From Acinetobacter lwoffii (GTDB lineage Bacteria > Pseudomonadota > Gammaproteobacteria > Pseudomonadales > Moraxellaceae): a DNA stretch of 64,000 bases. Location of the stretch: positions 1 to 64,000 of the forward strand of contig NZ_JAMXXN010000009.1 in NCBI RefSeq assembly GCF_024129435.1, given 5' to 3'. Each line of letters begins with the position of its first letter. The stretch's first letter is position 1. Shown here piece by piece: positions 26,680 to 39,629 of this stretch. The notes beneath the pieces were generated by a model that worked only from the letters and a program-made list of their open reading frames with translations, was not told where the DNA came from and searched no databases. The translations under genes were made by a program, and so were the position numbers.

Positions 26680-28575
26680 TTATTTCCCCACGACCTGAAT
26701 CACGATCAAGATCATCAGTAGGACAACGACACCGAGCCCCATACTAGATGCATATTCACGCAGTGAACCGGTTTGACGTGAACTTGTAAAGCTGTGACCA
26801 CCTTTAACAAGTGCAGGAAGTACCAGCCATAGGCCATCAATTGGATCACGACCAAAGATCTTCGCGAACATTAAATATGGCTTCACGAAAATGAGGTCAT
26901 ACAGCGTATCGAAACCTAATGCGTTACGGCAGATGTTGACCAGGCCAGCACCTACAGAAGTGGCTGCAAAACGTTTGACTGCATTGTAAGCAAAAGCGAA
27001 CAGCACGACACCGACTGCAAGACCTGTTAAAGCAACAGCGATTGCGATGTATTCAGCACCATGTGCACCTGCTTCAAGCGCTTCAGGAATAATGAAGGCT
27101 GGAATTTGGGCTGCATCCAGAATGCTCATTACCGGTGCTTTCAGGACGATCGCCAGACCTGTTGAAAGTACAGCAAGAATTGCCAGTGGCGCCCAGTAAG
27201 TTGCACCTTGGATTTCATGATAAGGTGTGTTTTCTTTGCCAAAGAATACAACCCAAATTAAACGGAATGTATAAATAGAGGTTAAGAATGCACCTGCAAC
27301 ACCGACCCAGTACAGCGTGTTATACACTGGTAAACCAGCAATATGACTTTGCGTCCAGACTGCAGCAAGAATCGCATCTTTTGAGAAGAAACCAATTGTC
27401 AGGAATGGAATCGCTGCCAATGCACCGCCACCAATCGCGAAACATGCAAACAGGAATTTGTTCTTGTAGAACAGACCGCCCATCTTGAAGATGTTTTGTT
27501 CGTGATGATAAGCCAGAATCACTGCACCAGACGACAAGAACAAGAGTGCCTTGAAGAATGCGTGAGTCAGCATATGGAACAGACCTGCCTGGTATGCTTC
27601 AGCACCTACCGCCATAAACATATAACCGAGCTGACTCATGGTTGAGTATGCCAGAATACGTTTGATGTCGGTTTGAACCAGTGCAGCAAAACCAGCCACA
27701 AGCAAGGTCACCGCACCTGTGATCGAAATAAATACCATCACTTCTGGTGCAAGTTCAAAGACTGCGAACAGACGGCAGCACAGGTAAACACCGGCTGTTA
27801 CCATTGTTGCAGCATGGATCAATGCAGAAACAGGTGTCGGACCTGCCATCGCATCGGCTAACCATGTTTGTAACGGGATCTGTGCAGATTTACCTGCCGC
27901 ACCCAAGAACAATAACAATGCTGTCCAGATAGTCAAAGATGAACTTTGGGTCATTACAGTCGCTGCATTTTCAACGATGTACTGAATGTTCAAGGTACCG
28001 AATTGCTGGAAGATCAGGAACATGGCAATCAGCAAGAATACGTCACCGATACGGGTCACGGTAAATGCCTTGATTGCCGCCAGACCGTTTGCAGGGTTCT
28101 GGTAGTAATAACCGATCAGCAGGTATGAACACAGACCTACGCCTTCCCAACCCAGGAATAACAACGCCAGGTTGTCACCCAATACCAGCAATAACATGCT
28201 TGCAACGAACAGGTTGAAGTAAGAGAAGAAACGTGCGAAGTCTTCTTCACCGCGCATATACCATGATGCAAAGATGTGAATTAAGAAACCCACACCAGTG
28301 ACCATGCCCAGCATCAATAAAGACAAGCCATCCAGCTGCAAGCTGATGCCCGGAGCAAAACTGCCAACATTGAACCAAGTCCAAAGATGTTGTACTACTG
28401 CAGTTGAACCATTGTTAACAAAGTCCATACCTGCAATCAGTGCGAACAGTGCAGATAAACCGACTGCACCCACACCAATCATCGCTGCAACAGATTCCGG
28501 AAGCTTGTTGCGCCCCGCCGCTAACAGGACAAAACCAATGAGCGGAAATAAAATTGTTAGATATAAATAACTCAT
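26680..28575 (-). CDS. nuoL: NADH-quinone oxidoreductase subunit L
   Basis: This 631-residue distal antiporter-like subunit includes the long lateral helix near the C-terminus. Conserved runs are [58 protein letters not shown] and [18 protein letters not shown]. The C-terminal anchor ([15 protein letters not shown]) closes the lateral arm. It overlaps nuoK by four bases. Length is close to E. coli NuoL (613). Confidence 0.96.
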   Translation of the reverse strand: MSYLYLTILFPLIGFVLLAAGRNKLPESVAAMIGVGAVGLSALFALIAGMDFVNNGSTAVVQHLWTWFNVGSFAPGISLQLDGLSLLMLGMVTGVGFLIHIFASWYMRGEEDFARFFSYFNLFVASMLLLVLGDNLALLFLGWEGVGLCSYLLIGYYYQNPANGLAAIKAFTVTRIGDVFLLIAMFLIFQQFGTLNIQYIVENAATVMTQSSSLTIWTALLLFLGAAGKSAQIPLQTWLADAMAGPTPVSALIHAATMVTAGVYLCCRLFAVFELAPEVMVFISITGAVTLLVAGFAALVQTDIKRILAYSTMSQLGYMFMAVGAEAYQAGLFHMLTHAFFKALLFLSSGAVILAYHHEQNIFKMGGLFYKNKFLFACFAIGGGALAAIPFLTIGFFSKDAILAAVWTQSHIAGLPVYNTLYWVGVAGAFLTSIYTFRLIWVVFFGKENTPYHEIQGATYWAPLAILAVLSTGLAIVLKAPVMSILDAAQIPAFIIPEALEAGAHGAEYIAIAVALTGLAVGVVLFAFAYNAVKRFAATSVGAGLVNICRNALGFDTLYDLIFVKPYLMFAKIFGRDPIDGLWLVLPALVKGGHSFTSSRQTGSLREYASSMGLGVVVLLMILIVIQVVGK

Positions 28576-28880
28576 CCGCGCATCTCACTAGCAGCATCCA
28601 CATCCAGGTGATGGAAGCGATGATAGAACTGAAGGACGATCGCAAGACCAATACAAGCCTCTGCCGCAGCAAGCGTCAGGATCAGGATAAACATGATCTG
28701 ACCATCTGGCTGTGCCCATGCACTGCCCGCCAGGACGAACGCTAAAGCAGCAGCGTTCATCATGATTTCAAGGCTCATTAAAATAAATAGTAGGTTGCGT
28801 CGCACCATTACACCGTAAAAACCCAGTGCAAAGAGAATAGATGCAACGATCAAACCATGCTCTAAAGGGATGTTGCCCAT
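28572..28880 (-). CDS. nuoK: NADH-quinone oxidoreductase subunit K
   Basis: This 102-residue three-helix subunit has [20 protein letters not shown] at the start, the essential glutamates in [19 protein letters not shown] and [16 protein letters not shown], and a short hydrophilic end. Length is the family norm. It overlaps nuoL by four bases and shares one base with nuoJ. Confidence 0.96.
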   Translation of the reverse strand: MGNIPLEHGLIVASILFALGFYGVMVRRNLLFILMSLEIMMNAAALAFVLAGSAWAQPDGQIMFILILTLAAAEACIGLAIVLQFYHRFHHLDVDAASEMRG

Positions 28881-29401
28881 TATTCTTTTTCCTCTTCTGC
28901 ATCTGGTTCACGTTTACCCAAATGGAATGCAGCTACCAAGGCAGCAAGCAATAACATCGCGGCAACTTCAACCAACAACAAGTATTGCGTAAAGAGTGCT
29001 TGACCCACTGCTTTCGGGCCCACCATTTCTGTACCCATTACCAGTGAAGCTTGTGTGTAATCAGAGTTTAATACCCATACCAGCACCAAACCGATCAGGA
29101 AGCTCATCAACGCCGGATAAGCCCAAGCCGATGAAGTCAACCATTTACGTTCTTGTTCAACGGTCTGCTCACCCAGGTTCAGTATCATTACCACGAACAC
29201 GAACAACACCATGATCGCGCCCGCATAAACGATCACTTCCAGCGCACCAGCGAATGGCGCACCGACGATCAGGAACATGCCTGCGACTGCAAGCAATGAC
29301 ACGATCAGGCTTAATAAAGCATGTACCGGATTCGCGTTAGTAACAACGCGAACCGTAGAGACAATGGCCACGAGGGCCATTAAATAAAATGGCCACATCA
29401 T
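28880..29401 (-). CDS. nuoJ: NADH-quinone oxidoreductase subunit J
   Basis: This 173-residue membrane subunit has five helices. The third carries the conserved pi-bulge region ([20 protein letters not shown]), which couples quinone reduction to proton pumping. A short acidic tail ([10 protein letters not shown]) follows the last helix. It overlaps nuoI by four bases. Confidence 0.95.
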   Translation of the reverse strand: MMWPFYLMALVAIVSTVRVVTNANPVHALLSLIVSLLAVAGMFLIVGAPFAGALEVIVYAGAIMVLFVFVVMILNLGEQTVEQERKWLTSSAWAYPALMSFLIGLVLVWVLNSDYTQASLVMGTEMVGPKAVGQALFTQYLLLVEVAAMLLLAALVAAFHLGKREPDAEEEKE

Positions 29402-29940
29402 GGTAATAGACTCCGTACATCAACAGGTGCACTTTCACGCTGTGCTTGACCTTTGTCCTTGCCTGCAACTGCCATACCGGTTACACGGTAGAAGTTATAG
29501 TCAGGATATTTACCAGGACCAGAAATCAGCAGGTGTTCTTTTTCATAGACCAAGTCCTGACGAACATATTCGCCAAGCTCGAAGTCCGGGGTCATCTGAA
29601 TCGCAGTGGTTGGACACGCTTCTTCACACATACCGCAGAAAATACAACGCGAGAAGTTGATACGGAAAAATTCCGGATACCAGCGACCATCTTCACGTTC
29701 TGCTTTTTGTAGTGAAATACAGCCTACCGGACAGGCAACCGCACACAGGTTACATGCCACACAGCGTTCTTCGCCATCAGGGTCGCGCGTCAATACGATA
29801 CGACCACGGAAGCGTGGTGGCACAATTTCTTCGGCCGGCACTTCCGGATATAAAATGGTGTCACGTTTACGTGTTGCGTGGCTGAACACCATCCACAACG
29901 AACGAACGATTGACCCGAATCCAGCTAGAAATTTAAACAT
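29398..29940 (-). CDS. nuoI: NADH-quinone oxidoreductase subunit I
   Basis: This 180-residue peripheral-arm subunit carries two [4Fe-4S] clusters (N6a and N6b). The two ligand sets [12 protein letters not shown] and [12 protein letters not shown] are intact. The N-terminal hydrophobic helix anchors it near NuoH. It lies 18 bases after nuoH and overlaps nuoJ. Confidence 0.97.
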   Translation of the reverse strand: MFKFLAGFGSIVRSLWMVFSHATRKRDTILYPEVPAEEIVPPRFRGRIVLTRDPDGEERCVACNLCAVACPVGCISLQKAEREDGRWYPEFFRINFSRCIFCGMCEEACPTTAIQMTPDFELGEYVRQDLVYEKEHLLISGPGKYPDYNFYRVTGMAVAGKDKGQAQRESAPVDVRSLLP

Positions 29941-29958
29941 TTTGTTCTCCCTGCTGTC

Positions 29959-30975
29959 TTAGGCCTGATTCATCAGAATCACAGCACCAGTTACCAAAAG
30001 GTTAACCAACGCCAATGGCAAGCAAATTTTCCAACCAAAGTTCATCACCTGGTCATAACGTGGACGCATTAATGAACCACGCGCCAGTACAAACATCATT
30101 ACAAAGAATGCTGTTTTGATAATGAACCAGAATGCTGCTGGAAGGAACGGAATATCAAGGTTGAATGGCGCAAGCCAGCCACCGAAGAATAAAGTCACGA
30201 TCAATGCAGAGATCAGTACCACGTTGACGTATTCCGCAACGAAGAACATCCCCCATTTCATACCGCCGTATTCGACATGGTAACCTTCTGCTAGTTCCTG
30301 TTCTGCTTCTGGTTGGTCAAATGGGTGACGATGCGTTACCGCCACACCTGCAACCACGAAGATCAAGAAACCTAGGAACTGAGGAATCACAAACCAGACA
30401 TCTTTTTGCGCTTCAACGATTTCACGCATGTTGAATGAACCGGCAATTGCCACCACACCCATCAACGAGATACCCAAGAATACTTCATACGAAATGGTTT
30501 GAGCTGCAGAACGTAAACCGCCCAGTAAGGCATATTTGTTGTTTGATGACCAGCCACCGAACAGGACTGCATAAACTGCAATACCCGCCATTGCCATAAA
30601 GAACAACAGGCCGATGTTCATGTCTGCTACACCTAAATAAGGTGATACAGGAATAACCATGAACGACAGCACCGCAGTTGCCATCGCAACTGCTGGCGCC
30701 ATACGGAACGTCAATTTGTCAGCAAATTTTGGTGTCCAGTCTTCCTTGAACATGATTTTCAGCATGTCGGCAACAATCTGGAACATACCGCCCGGACCAA
30801 CACGGTTCGGACCGTAACGGTCTTGCCACAAGCCGAGTAAACGACGTTCAATAAAAGACATCAACGCAGCGATCAGTACTACAACCAGCAAGATCACAAT
30901 CGCTTGAATGACTGAATAGGCAATTGGCCAGTTTTCAGCCCACAGCGGCGTTTGACGGATTAATTCTTGTTCCAT
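29959..30975 (-). CDS. nuoH: NADH-quinone oxidoreductase subunit H
   Basis: This 338-residue membrane subunit forms part of the quinone-binding chamber. [20 protein letters not shown] and [20 protein letters not shown] are the conserved cytoplasmic loops that meet NuoB and NuoD. Eight helices are predicted. Three bases separate it from nuoG. Confidence 0.97.
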   Translation of the reverse strand: MEQELIRQTPLWAENWPIAYSVIQAIVILLVVVLIAALMSFIERRLLGLWQDRYGPNRVGPGGMFQIVADMLKIMFKEDWTPKFADKLTFRMAPAVAMATAVLSFMVIPVSPYLGVADMNIGLLFFMAMAGIAVYAVLFGGWSSNNKYALLGGLRSAAQTISYEVFLGISLMGVVAIAGSFNMREIVEAQKDVWFVIPQFLGFLIFVVAGVAVTHRHPFDQPEAEQELAEGYHVEYGGMKWGMFFVAEYVNVVLISALIVTLFFGGWLAPFNLDIPFLPAAFWFIIKTAFFVMMFVLARGSLMRPRYDQVMNFGWKICLPLALVNLLVTGAVILMNQA

Positions 30976-30978
30976 GAA

Positions 30979-33657
30979 TTACACTCCTACCGCGACTGAA
31001 ACAGGCTCTGCAAGAGATACCGTCGGTGCCAGACCGATTGGGTAGCCAATATAACCTGTCGGTAAATATTCAATCACTTGAACTGGAAGAACGATTGACG
31101 TTTCACCTGCTTTCACCGTGATTGTCTGACCATCTTGAACATTCAGGCGCGCTGCATCCTGCTCACCCACTGCAAATACCGCTTCAGGAATACGCGTTTC
31201 CATCGCTGGTGTTTTTACCGTGAATTCACCTGAACCAAAGATATGGTGCATTGGTACCAGACGGAAGCTTTCAGCATTGACCAGAACAGGTGCCGGTGCC
31301 ACGAAGGTACGTGCCGGACGTTTTGCCAAACGGTCGAATAAACGAACGCCTGAATCACCACCTTTCAGTGAACCACCCACAGTTTCCTGGAACTTGTTCC
31401 AAGCTTGTGGCGAGTTCCAGCCTGCAGACCATGCAAATGGAACCAGTGGAGATGGAGTCTGGTCTCCGACATAACCTTCCATCGAGAATGTTAATGCAGA
31501 GTCTTTATCTGTAGGCTGTTTCGGCTCATGTACAGACAATGGCGAACGCATTGAAGTACGACCTGAGTAACGACGTGGTTCACGTGCCACTTTCAAGCCA
31601 TGAACACGGAAGCCCGCATCAGGTGCAACATCCAGAATGCCTTCAAGCGCAGGAACGTTTTTCGCCACTGACTCGATCACATCATCCAGTAAAGTCCAAG
31701 AAATCGCTTTGCCTTTTACGCCTGTTTCCAGAGCGTGTAACCAGCGCCAAGATTCCTTGATCGCCAATTCAGGATTGTAGTAGCTTGGGTCATACACTTG
31801 GTAGAAACGTTGTGCACGGCCTTCTTGAGAAACGACAGTACCATCACCTTCAGCAAACGATGCAGCAGAAAGTACGATGTCGGCTTTTTTCACTGTTGCA
31901 GTTTCAGAGTGATCCAGTACGATCACATCTTTACCTGCAAGTGCAGCATCGACCTGTGCAGCAGGAAGACGACGGTAAAGGTCGTTTTCAACCACAATCA
32001 CAGTATCGTAATCTTGTGCAAATGCTTGCTCTAGGCTTTGACCACCAAAGATTGCCATACCCATCGAGTTCACTTCAGGAACCGTCAAAGTCAGACCTGC
32101 ATTACCCAGATTCTGTGCAACTTGTACAGCAGCTTCCATAATGGCAGGATCTTGCAAGCTTGTACCCGAGATAATCAGTGGTTTCTTCGCAGCTTTTAAA
32201 GTGTCCGCAATGGTTTGTGCAAATGCTTTGGCATCGTCATCTAAACCAAGAATCGTTTCACCAGCAACTGCTGCAGCAACCGCAAAACCTAAACGCGCGA
32301 TGTCGTTTGGAGAAGCAACCACTTCGCCTTCAGCAACATCAGACAAACGGGTTTGTGTCGCAGCCAGGATGTAAATCGGAGATTTTGCATCTTGGGCAAT
32401 ACGTTGTACCGGCTCAGCTAACCATTCTTGCGTACGGCGCTCTGCCGCCATCTCTTTGCCTTTATTTTTCGCAGCCTGGCGAACAGATAAAGCCATACGT
32501 GGCGCAGTTTGTGTGAGGTCTTCACCCAAAATTAACACAGCATCGTAGCTTTCAATTTCACGCATGTTCGGGTTGTAAACACCCTCGGTTTGCATGATAG
32601 AAGCTGCCAACTCAACCAGATTCTGTTCTTTTTGAGATAGACCTGTTGAGAAGTTCTCTTGACCCACCAACTCACGAAGTGCGAAGTTTGATTCAAGTGA
32701 TGCACGCGGTGAACCAATACCCAATACTTTTTTGCCCTGGATATTTGCAATGACCGTGTCTAGTGCTGCATCCACTGAAACAGTTTCAACAGTTGCACCT
32801 TGACGGAATTGTGGTTGACGCGGACGGTCCTCACGGTTCACATAACCTGTACCGAAACGGCCTTTGTCGCATAGGAAGTACTGGTTGACTTCACCGTTAT
32901 AACGGTTTTCTACGCGGCGAAGTTCGCCATAACGCTCACCCGGAGAGATGTTACAACCTGAAGAACAGCCTTGGCATACGCTTGGCGCATACTGCATGTC
33001 CCATTTACGGTTGTAGCGAGCCGAATGAGTTTTGTCGGTGAATACACCTGTTGGACATACTTCAGTCAGGTTGCCCGAGAATTCAGACTCTAAAGTACCT
33101 GATTCAGGACGACCGAAGTACACACGTGATGCATTGGCATACACGCCGAAGTCCGTACCACCTGCGTAGTCTTTGTAATAACGCACACAACGGTAACACG
33201 CGATACAACGGTTCATTTCGTGAGAAATGAATGAGCCAAGCTCCTGGTTGTAATGGGTACGCTTCGTGAAACGGTAGCGACGACGGTCATGCTGCGTCAT
33301 TACAGTCATATCTTGTAAATGACAGTGACCCCCTTCTTCACAGACTGGACAGTCGTGCGGATGGTTGGTCATCAAGAATTCAACAATCGAAGCACGGAAA
33401 TCTTTGGCTTCTTTGTCTTCAATCGAGATGTAGGTATTGTCAGATGCTGGCGTCATACATGACATGACTAAACGGCCACGCGTATCTTCTGGATTCGCGT
33501 ACTGAGTCACGGCACATTGACGGCAAGAACCGACAGAACCTAAGGATGGATGCCAACAAAAATATGGGATATCAATGCCAAGACTCAAACATGCTTGTAG
33601 CAAGTTTTCCGAGCCGTTGACTTCATACGATTTGCCATCGACATGAATTGTAGCCAT
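30979..33657 (-). CDS. nuoG: NADH-quinone oxidoreductase subunit G
   Basis: This 892-residue iron-sulfur subunit starts with a [2Fe-2S] ferredoxin domain ([15 protein letters not shown]), then a His-liganded cluster region ([15 protein letters not shown]) and a [4Fe-4S] set ([19 protein letters not shown]). A molybdopterin-oxidoreductase-like domain follows, with the CxxCxxxC motif [12 protein letters not shown] for cluster N7. It passes electrons from NuoE/F toward NuoI. Length matches E. coli NuoG (908). Confidence 0.97.
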   Translation of the reverse strand: MATIHVDGKSYEVNGSENLLQACLSLGIDIPYFCWHPSLGSVGSCRQCAVTQYANPEDTRGRLVMSCMTPASDNTYISIEDKEAKDFRASIVEFLMTNHPHDCPVCEEGGHCHLQDMTVMTQHDRRRYRFTKRTHYNQELGSFISHEMNRCIACYRCVRYYKDYAGGTDFGVYANASRVYFGRPESGTLESEFSGNLTEVCPTGVFTDKTHSARYNRKWDMQYAPSVCQGCSSGCNISPGERYGELRRVENRYNGEVNQYFLCDKGRFGTGYVNREDRPRQPQFRQGATVETVSVDAALDTVIANIQGKKVLGIGSPRASLESNFALRELVGQENFSTGLSQKEQNLVELAASIMQTEGVYNPNMREIESYDAVLILGEDLTQTAPRMALSVRQAAKNKGKEMAAERRTQEWLAEPVQRIAQDAKSPIYILAATQTRLSDVAEGEVVASPNDIARLGFAVAAAVAGETILGLDDDAKAFAQTIADTLKAAKKPLIISGTSLQDPAIMEAAVQVAQNLGNAGLTLTVPEVNSMGMAIFGGQSLEQAFAQDYDTVIVVENDLYRRLPAAQVDAALAGKDVIVLDHSETATVKKADIVLSAASFAEGDGTVVSQEGRAQRFYQVYDPSYYNPELAIKESWRWLHALETGVKGKAISWTLLDDVIESVAKNVPALEGILDVAPDAGFRVHGLKVAREPRRYSGRTSMRSPLSVHEPKQPTDKDSALTFSMEGYVGDQTPSPLVPFAWSAGWNSPQAWNKFQETVGGSLKGGDSGVRLFDRLAKRPARTFVAPAPVLVNAESFRLVPMHHIFGSGEFTVKTPAMETRIPEAVFAVGEQDAARLNVQDGQTITVKAGETSIVLPVQVIEYLPTGYIGYPIGLAPTVSLAEPVSVAVGV

Positions 33658-33668
33658 AGTCGAATTCC

Positions 33669-35000
33669 TTAAGCTTGTTCTACGTTGCTGGTTTGAGCGG
33701 CGGCATTCACAACCTTCGCTTCAAATTCGCCACGGAAATATTTGAGTGCGCCCATAAGCGGCTCCATTGCACCCGGTGCGTGGGCACAGAAAGTTTTACC
33801 AATCCAAAGCTTACGAGTCAGTTCTTGTAAGTGATCGATATCTTCTTTCTTACCTGTGCCATCTTCCAGTGCTTTCAGCGCTTTCACAGCCCAAGGTAAG
33901 CCATCACGGCAAGGCGTACAGAAACCACATGATTCGCGTGCAAAGAATTCTTCGAGGTTACGTGTCGCTGAAACCATACATTGGGTTTCATCTACCACCA
34001 TCAGTAAGCAAGTCCCTAAACGCGAACCTGCCTTCATGATGCTTTCCGCATCCATAGGAAGATCAATATGCTCAGCAGCCAGGAAGTCAGTCGATGCACC
34101 ACCCGGTAACCATGCTTTCAGTTTCAAACCGTCACGCATACCACCAGCATGGTCTTCAATCACTTCACGTGCTGTCGTACCAAATGGAAGCTCCCATAGA
34201 CCCGGGAATTTTACTTTACCTGATGCACCATAAATCTTGGTGCCTGGATCTTTCGACTTACCCGCAGATAAGTTGATGTACCATTCAGGACCACGCAGCA
34301 TGATTGCCGGTAAGTTGTTGTAGGTCTCTACGTTGTTCACAATCGTAGGACGACCCCAAGCACCTGCAACTTGCGGGAATGGCGGTTTAGTACGCGGGTT
34401 GGCACGGCGACCTTCTAGCGAGTTAATCAATGCAGTTTCTTCACCGCAGATATAACGACCCGCACCGGTATGCACGTGTAACTCGAAGTTCCAGCCTGTA
34501 CCAAGGATGTTATCCCCTAAGTAACCTTTGGCACGAACTTGCTCAAGTGCTTCATTTAAGTACTGAGCAGCTTCAATGTACTCGCCACGGATAAAGATAT
34601 AACCGTGTGTTGCTTCAAGCGTATAGCCTGCAATCAGCATGCCTTCGATCAATTGATGCGGAAGATCTTCCATCAACAAACGGTCTTTAAAGGTACCTGG
34701 TTCCATCTCATCGGCATTACAAATCAGGTAACGTGGACCTGAGTTGTCGTTTGGCGCCATCAAAGACCATTTGATACCTGCCGGGAAGCCTGCACCACCA
34801 CGACCTTTTACAGTCGCTGCCTTAACCACTTCCAATACATCTTTAGGCGACATGCTCAGTGCTTTTTTAAAGCCTGCATAACCTTCCAGCGCTTCGTAAT
34901 CATCTGCATTACGTACGTTGGCTTGTTTGCTTAAACGCCATGTTAATGGATGCGTTTCCGGGTTACCGTCGCCATAAATTGGTTTTGGTTCAGTATTCAT
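33669..35000 (-). CDS. nuoF: NADH-quinone oxidoreductase subunit F
   Basis: This 443-residue NADH-oxidising subunit binds FMN and cluster N3. The NADH/FMN glycine loop [40 protein letters not shown] and the cluster motif [12 protein letters not shown] are all present. It overlaps nuoE by four bases and is 11 bases upstream of nuoG. Confidence 0.97.
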   Translation of the reverse strand: MNTEPKPIYGDGNPETHPLTWRLSKQANVRNADDYEALEGYAGFKKALSMSPKDVLEVVKAATVKGRGGAGFPAGIKWSLMAPNDNSGPRYLICNADEMEPGTFKDRLLMEDLPHQLIEGMLIAGYTLEATHGYIFIRGEYIEAAQYLNEALEQVRAKGYLGDNILGTGWNFELHVHTGAGRYICGEETALINSLEGRRANPRTKPPFPQVAGAWGRPTIVNNVETYNNLPAIMLRGPEWYINLSAGKSKDPGTKIYGASGKVKFPGLWELPFGTTAREVIEDHAGGMRDGLKLKAWLPGGASTDFLAAEHIDLPMDAESIMKAGSRLGTCLLMVVDETQCMVSATRNLEEFFARESCGFCTPCRDGLPWAVKALKALEDGTGKKEDIDHLQELTRKLWIGKTFCAHAPGAMEPLMGALKYFRGEFEAKVVNAAAQTSNVEQA

Positions 35001-35506
35001 ACATACTTCTCCAACAGCTGTTTCACCGAAGTCACTTCAACCAGACCGTGCGTGTCTTCATCAATCATTAAGGTTGGACCTTTGTCACAGTTGCCCAGAC
35101 AGCAAATTGGCAGCAAAGTGAAACGACCATCTGCAGTCGTTTGACCAAACTGGATTCCTAATTCGCGCTGGAATGCTTCTGCCAAAGTTTCCGCACCCAT
35201 CAAGAAACACGCAATCGAATCACATAATAAAATTACGTGACGACCGACCGGCTGACGGTAAATACGGTTATAGAACGTTGCCACACCTTCCAGGTCTGCA
35301 ACGCTCATGCTCAGCATTTGTGCGATGGCATTCATTTGCGCATCATCTACCCAGCCATTACGGCGTTGTACACACTTCAGCGCATCTAGACACGCTGCAC
35401 GTGGGTATGGGTAGTGCCCCATGTGATGTTCGATATCGTGAATTTCGTCCGCAGTCAAAATCCCTTCAACATTCACACGTGGCTTTTTATCAGTCAAAAT
35501 CATCAT
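34997..35506 (-). CDS. nuoE: NADH-quinone oxidoreductase subunit E
   Basis: This 169-residue thioredoxin-fold subunit carries the [2Fe-2S] cluster N1a. Its four cysteine ligands are in CDSIACF and [10 protein letters not shown]. The N-terminal helical region ([20 protein letters not shown]) contacts NuoF. The frame starts MMILTDKK; either methionine may be used. Confidence 0.96.
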   Translation of the reverse strand: MMILTDKKPRVNVEGILTADEIHDIEHHMGHYPYPRAACLDALKCVQRRNGWVDDAQMNAIAQMLSMSVADLEGVATFYNRIYRQPVGRHVILLCDSIACFLMGAETLAEAFQRELGIQFGQTTADGRFTLLPICCLGNCDKGPTLMIDEDTHGLVEVTSVKQLLEKYV

Positions 35507-35520
35507 AATGCGATTACCCC

Positions 35521-37308
35521 TTAGCGATCCACGTCAGCCATTACGACGTCAATGGTCGCTAAATAAATGATTAAGTCAGACATTAAGCTGCCGTTAATCA
35601 CAGAAGGCATTTGCTGTAAATGCGTGAAGGTTGGTGTACGGATACGGGTACGGTAACTCATGGTTGACTTGTCTGAAGTCAAGTAGTAGTTCGACGCGCC
35701 TTTCACCACTTCCGCCATCACAGATGCTTCACCCGCCGGCATTACAGGACCCCAAGATACGCTCAGGAAGTGCGTAATCAAGGTTTCAATATCTTGTAAT
35801 GTCTTGTCTTTTGGTGGTGGAACAGCCAGTGGATGGTCTGCTTTGTACGCACCAGACGGCATATTATCTAAACATTGTTTGATAATTTTCAGTGATTCTT
35901 CGATTTCACGGTAGTGAACGATGACACGTGCATAGGCATCGCCTTCGTACTCAACCGGCACTTCGAAGTCATAATTTTCATAACCGCTATATGGGCGGTA
36001 TTTACGTACATCAAAGTCGATACCTGTAGCGCGTAGACCTGTACCTGTTACACCCCAAGCCAATGCAGATTTTGCATCGTATTGCGCAACATTACGGGTA
36101 CGACCCACAAATACTGAGTTTTTCAGCGCTGCAGTATGATATTCCTTCAAACGTTTCGGCATCCAGTCCAGGATTTCACGAATCAGGTGCTGCCAGTTGT
36201 TTGGAAGGTCGTGTGCGGTACCACCGATACGGAACCATGCCGGATGCATACGGTAACCGGTGATCGCTTCAATTGCGTCATAGATTTTCTGACGGTCAGC
36301 AAACATGTAGAAGACTGGCGTCATACCGCCGGCATCCTGAATCGCAGTACCAATGAACAGCAAGTGGTTATTGATACGGAACAGTTCAGACATCATCACG
36401 CGGATACATTGCGCACGGTCAGGTACAGTAATACCCGCCATTTGCTCTACGCCAAGCACATAAGGCATGTTTTGCGCACAACCACCGAGGTAGTCGACAC
36501 GGTCTGTATACGGAATGAATGAATGCCAGGTTTGACGTTCAGCCATCTTTTCCACACCACGGTGGTGATAACCAATATCAGGCACACAGTCTTTCACTTC
36601 TTCACCGTCCAGCTGCAAGATCACACGGAACGCACCGTGCGCAGATGGATGGTTCGGACCCAAGTTCAGGAACATGAAGTCCTCATCGGCATTGCCGCGC
36701 TTCATACCCCAATCTTCAGGGACGAAACGAAGATGTTCCTGTTCGTAGTCCTGTTTGGCTTTATCTTGCAAATACGGCGTATATTCAGTCGCACGTGCAG
36801 AATATTCTTTACGTAGCGGATGACCTTCCCAATAGGTTGGCAACAAGATACGACGGAGCATTGGATGCCCTTCGAAATTGATCCCGAACATATCGTAAGC
36901 TTCGCGTTCGTACCAGTTGGCATTTGGCCAAATATTGGTTGCCGTTGGAAGATTCAAATCGCTTTCAGCTAAAGCAACTTTAATACGAATGTCAGTATTA
37001 CGCTCGAGCGACAACAGGTGATAGAACACGGTGAAGTCAGACGCAGGTAAACCGTCGCGGTGCGTACGCAGACGCTCATCTACCGCTGACAGGTCGAACA
37101 ACATCACGTAAGGACGTGACACTGTACGCAAGAACATTAAAACTTCTTGTACACGTGCGCGCTCAACCCAGACTGTCGGGAAATCCTCGAAAGTCGTTTG
37201 CACAAAGAAGTTCTCACCAAATTTGATTTTGAGTTCTTCAATGATGGCAAATGCTGGGCGTGAATCAACAGGCGTTGATTCTGGCATAGCAATGTCAGTT
37301 TCAGCCAT
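35521..37308 (-). CDS. nuoCD: NADH-quinone oxidoreductase fused subunit C/D
   Basis: This is a 595-residue fusion of the 30-kDa and 49-kDa subunits, the usual arrangement in Gammaproteobacteria. The C part (about 1-185) has [20 protein letters not shown]. The D part has [20 protein letters not shown] and [20 protein letters not shown], with the quinone-site histidine, and ends MADVDR. It helps form the quinone pocket with NuoB and NuoH. A 91-base gap separates it from nuoB, the widest in the operon. Confidence 0.97.
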   Translation of the reverse strand: MAETDIAMPESTPVDSRPAFAIIEELKIKFGENFFVQTTFEDFPTVWVERARVQEVLMFLRTVSRPYVMLFDLSAVDERLRTHRDGLPASDFTVFYHLLSLERNTDIRIKVALAESDLNLPTATNIWPNANWYEREAYDMFGINFEGHPMLRRILLPTYWEGHPLRKEYSARATEYTPYLQDKAKQDYEQEHLRFVPEDWGMKRGNADEDFMFLNLGPNHPSAHGAFRVILQLDGEEVKDCVPDIGYHHRGVEKMAERQTWHSFIPYTDRVDYLGGCAQNMPYVLGVEQMAGITVPDRAQCIRVMMSELFRINNHLLFIGTAIQDAGGMTPVFYMFADRQKIYDAIEAITGYRMHPAWFRIGGTAHDLPNNWQHLIREILDWMPKRLKEYHTAALKNSVFVGRTRNVAQYDAKSALAWGVTGTGLRATGIDFDVRKYRPYSGYENYDFEVPVEYEGDAYARVIVHYREIEESLKIIKQCLDNMPSGAYKADHPLAVPPPKDKTLQDIETLITHFLSVSWGPVMPAGEASVMAEVVKGASNYYLTSDKSTMSYRTRIRTPTFTHLQQMPSVINGSLMSDLIIYLATIDVVMADVDR

Positions 37309-37399
37309 TGGCTTGGCTTCCTATTTAATACAAATTCAGTCAACCTAAACGACAATTACACCCATAGCGGGTGCACAACAAAACAACCTGTCGTTTAAA

Positions 37400-38080
37400 T
37401 TATTTAATTTCATCCATAGAGCGTAAGTTCTTCACAGCAACACGCTGGTCTTTCTTACGGTCACGTTCCGGCATCATCTTTGGCTTATACACTGGCTTAA
37501 GATCATCACCGATCACCGCAGAAAGCGGACGACGCTCTAGTTGAATCTGGTCTTGCAACAGCATCAATGCCTGAATCAAAGCTTCAGGACGTGGTGGGCA
37601 ACCTGGAATATACACATCGACCGGGATGATTTTATCCACACCTTGTACGACTGAATAAATATCGTACATACCACCTGAGTTGGCACATGCACCCATTGAA
37701 ATGACCCATTTTGGTTCAAGCATCTGTTCGTACAGACGCTGAATTACTGGCGCCATTTTTACGAAGCAAGTACCCGCTACAATCATTAAGTCCGCCTGAC
37801 GCGGTGAAGCACGGATAACCTCGGCACCAAAACGTGACAAGTCATGCACGCCGGTCAAGGTCGTTGCATATTCTACGTAGCAGCAAGATGTACCAAAGTT
37901 AAATGGCCAAACTGAGTTTTTACGACCCCAGTTGACTGCTGTATGTACCACATCCTCTAAGCGAGTCATGAATACATTTTTATTCACTTCTTCTTCTAGC
38001 AACGGATCATCTACAACAATACGTTCCTGAAGTGGATATTGGTCAGCATTCGGATTCGCACGGGTTAATGTATATTTCAT
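37400..38080 (-). CDS. nuoB: NADH-quinone oxidoreductase subunit B
   Basis: This 226-residue subunit holds the terminal cluster N2. The tandem cysteines in [20 protein letters not shown], the cysteine in [20 protein letters not shown] and the one in [20 protein letters not shown] are the four ligands. Six bases separate it from nuoA. Length matches E. coli NuoB (220). Confidence 0.97.
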   Translation of the reverse strand: MKYTLTRANPNADQYPLQERIVVDDPLLEEEVNKNVFMTRLEDVVHTAVNWGRKNSVWPFNFGTSCCYVEYATTLTGVHDLSRFGAEVIRASPRQADLMIVAGTCFVKMAPVIQRLYEQMLEPKWVISMGACANSGGMYDIYSVVQGVDKIIPVDVYIPGCPPRPEALIQALMLLQDQIQLERRPLSAVIGDDLKPVYKPKMMPERDRKKDQRVAVKNLRSMDEIK

Positions 38081-38086
38081 CCCGTC

Positions 38087-38632
38087 TTACTCCTTATCAG
38101 ATAATTGAGTTTGTGACTTTTTCACAAAACCAGATGATTGAGCCGGGATTTGACCCGTTGGATCCATCACCAATTCTTCAATCGAGTTGAAGCGCGTAAT
38201 TTCTGCAAGATCCATATTTGGCGAACCAATCTTAGCTTTAATTCCTGCTGCCTTACGTCTGTCTGAAGGTGCCCAATTGAGTGCGCCTGTCGATAATTCG
38301 TAAATCAAACCAACAAGTAAAACTATGATAAAGATAGCTGCAGTTGCAAAACCAATCCAACCTACCTCACGAACAGAAACTGCCCATGCATATAGATAAA
38401 GTGCTTCTAAATCAAACACCACAAAGAAAATTGCAACTAAATAGAACTTTGCAGACAAGCGGATACGAGCTCCACCTGCGCTAACTACACCTGACTCAAA
38501 CTGCTCCTGCTTGGCACGGCCCCATGATTTACCCCCGAGGAGTAATGGGACAGTCAGCATAAAGACGCATAAAAATGTAACGCCGATCACGAAGGCAATA
38601 ATTGCCCATTCGTATGGAGTAATAGCACTCAT
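38087..38632 (-). CDS. nuoA: NADH-quinone oxidoreductase subunit A
   Basis: This 181-residue membrane subunit is the first gene of the operon. ATG 38632 (MSAITPYEWAIIAFVIGVTF) has AGGAG upstream and gives the normal N-terminal helix; the longer frame to 38704 adds a non-homologous leader. The conserved loop EQFESGVVSAGGARIRLSAK and FYLVAIFFVVFDLEALYLYA are family hallmarks. The tail beyond residue 120 is longer than in E. coli NuoA (147). Confidence 0.94.
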   Translation of the reverse strand: MSAITPYEWAIIAFVIGVTFLCVFMLTVPLLLGGKSWGRAKQEQFESGVVSAGGARIRLSAKFYLVAIFFVVFDLEALYLYAWAVSVREVGWIGFATAAIFIIVLLVGLIYELSTGALNWAPSDRRKAAGIKAKIGSPNMDLAEITRFNSIEELVMDPTGQIPAQSSGFVKKSQTQLSDKE

Positions 38633-39204
38633 GCGGGGATAACTCCTGGCAGGCCTATTTGTTAACAAAGAATGTATGTATTGGCCTTCAAATACACCAA
38701 ACACAAAATTAATCCCGCCAATTGTACCTGATTTTGGATTTCACTTGCTAGTTTATAAGCCTTAGTCTTTGGGATGATTTTTTAGACATTTCAGCATTTA
38801 ATTTGACTTTAATCATTCAGAATTCGTTTTAATCGTTTTCCTAAATTAAATTTTAATTATCCATTAATTTTTCTATAAAGAGCACTTCCAGAAAATAGGC
38901 TGATCGATGAGCTGCTTTTCTCGCCCACCCATTTAGATATAGTCCTTTTCACTATTGAATCCAAGTTAAATCGGATAAAAACTTATTTTAACAACTATTT
39001 TTTCTTTCAAACTATTTGATTTAACTTGATATTTAATGTGATTTTTTACATCTAACTGTTGCTTTACCCCCTGCAGCTACTTGGTAATCTTGGATTGGCA
39101 ATTGTGTCTTTTTGCAACATGCTCAACGGACTGATTCAGAATATGTTATTTCTATTTCTAAACCACATCATGACATTAATAAAGTAACAATAAGGAGTCC
39201 TTGC
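38633..39204. other. Divergent intergenic region upstream of nuo
   Basis: This region of about 570 bp must hold the nuo promoter on the minus strand and the promoter of the 118-aa gene on the plus strand. It is AT-rich with no gene I can support. I cannot identify specific regulator sites. Confidence 0.4.
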
Positions 39205-39561
39205 ATGTCTCTACGCTTTTCCCATAAGCCGAATTATTTTTTATTTGCTCAATTACTGGTTCGACATATAGAAAATTACATCCAGAAAAATCCTAATATA
39301 AGCCAGGCAGCTTTTGACTTACGTGACATCCACGCACTTTTTCAAGAGGATCACGCTTCCTCCAGCATCAATCTGGATGGCATTATGAATATCGCTGACG
39401 AATATAAAGTCGAAACCTTATCAGGTGACCAGAAACTGATTCAGCGCTATAACGTCGATGCGAAAAACACCAAACTATTGATCGACTTTAATCCTGAAGC
39501 GCTACAAAGCTTAAAAGAGGGCAAATCCCTCATTGAACCTGATGCGACCATTCAGGAATAA
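39205..39561 (+). CDS. Hypothetical protein, 118 aa
   Basis: ATG 39205 is chosen because AAGGAG sits nine bases upstream; an in-frame extension to 39112 has no binding site. The product starts MSLRFSHKPNYFLFAQLLVR, is mainly helical, and has a SSINLDGIMNIADEYKVETL middle and KNTKLLIDFNPEALQSLKEG end. No transmembrane segment or motif is visible. I do not recognise the family. It is divergent from nuo and is followed by a terminator. Confidence 0.65.
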   Translation: MSLRFSHKPNYFLFAQLLVRHIENYIQKNPNISQAAFDLRDIHALFQEDHASSSINLDGIMNIADEYKVETLSGDQKLIQRYNVDAKNTKLLIDFNPEALQSLKEGKSLIEPDATIQE

Positions 39562-39574
39562 AATTTCTCCCAAT

Positions 39575-39606
39575 AAAAAAACGATGCCGATGCATCGTTT
39601 TTTTTA
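39575..39606 (+). terminator. Terminator between convergent genes
   Basis: AAAAAACGATGC/GCATCGTTTTTT with a short loop and long T runs on both sides. It probably serves both the 118-aa gene and bfmS. Confidence 0.85.
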
Positions 39607-39629
39607 TGACTAAAATCATTCCCACAATA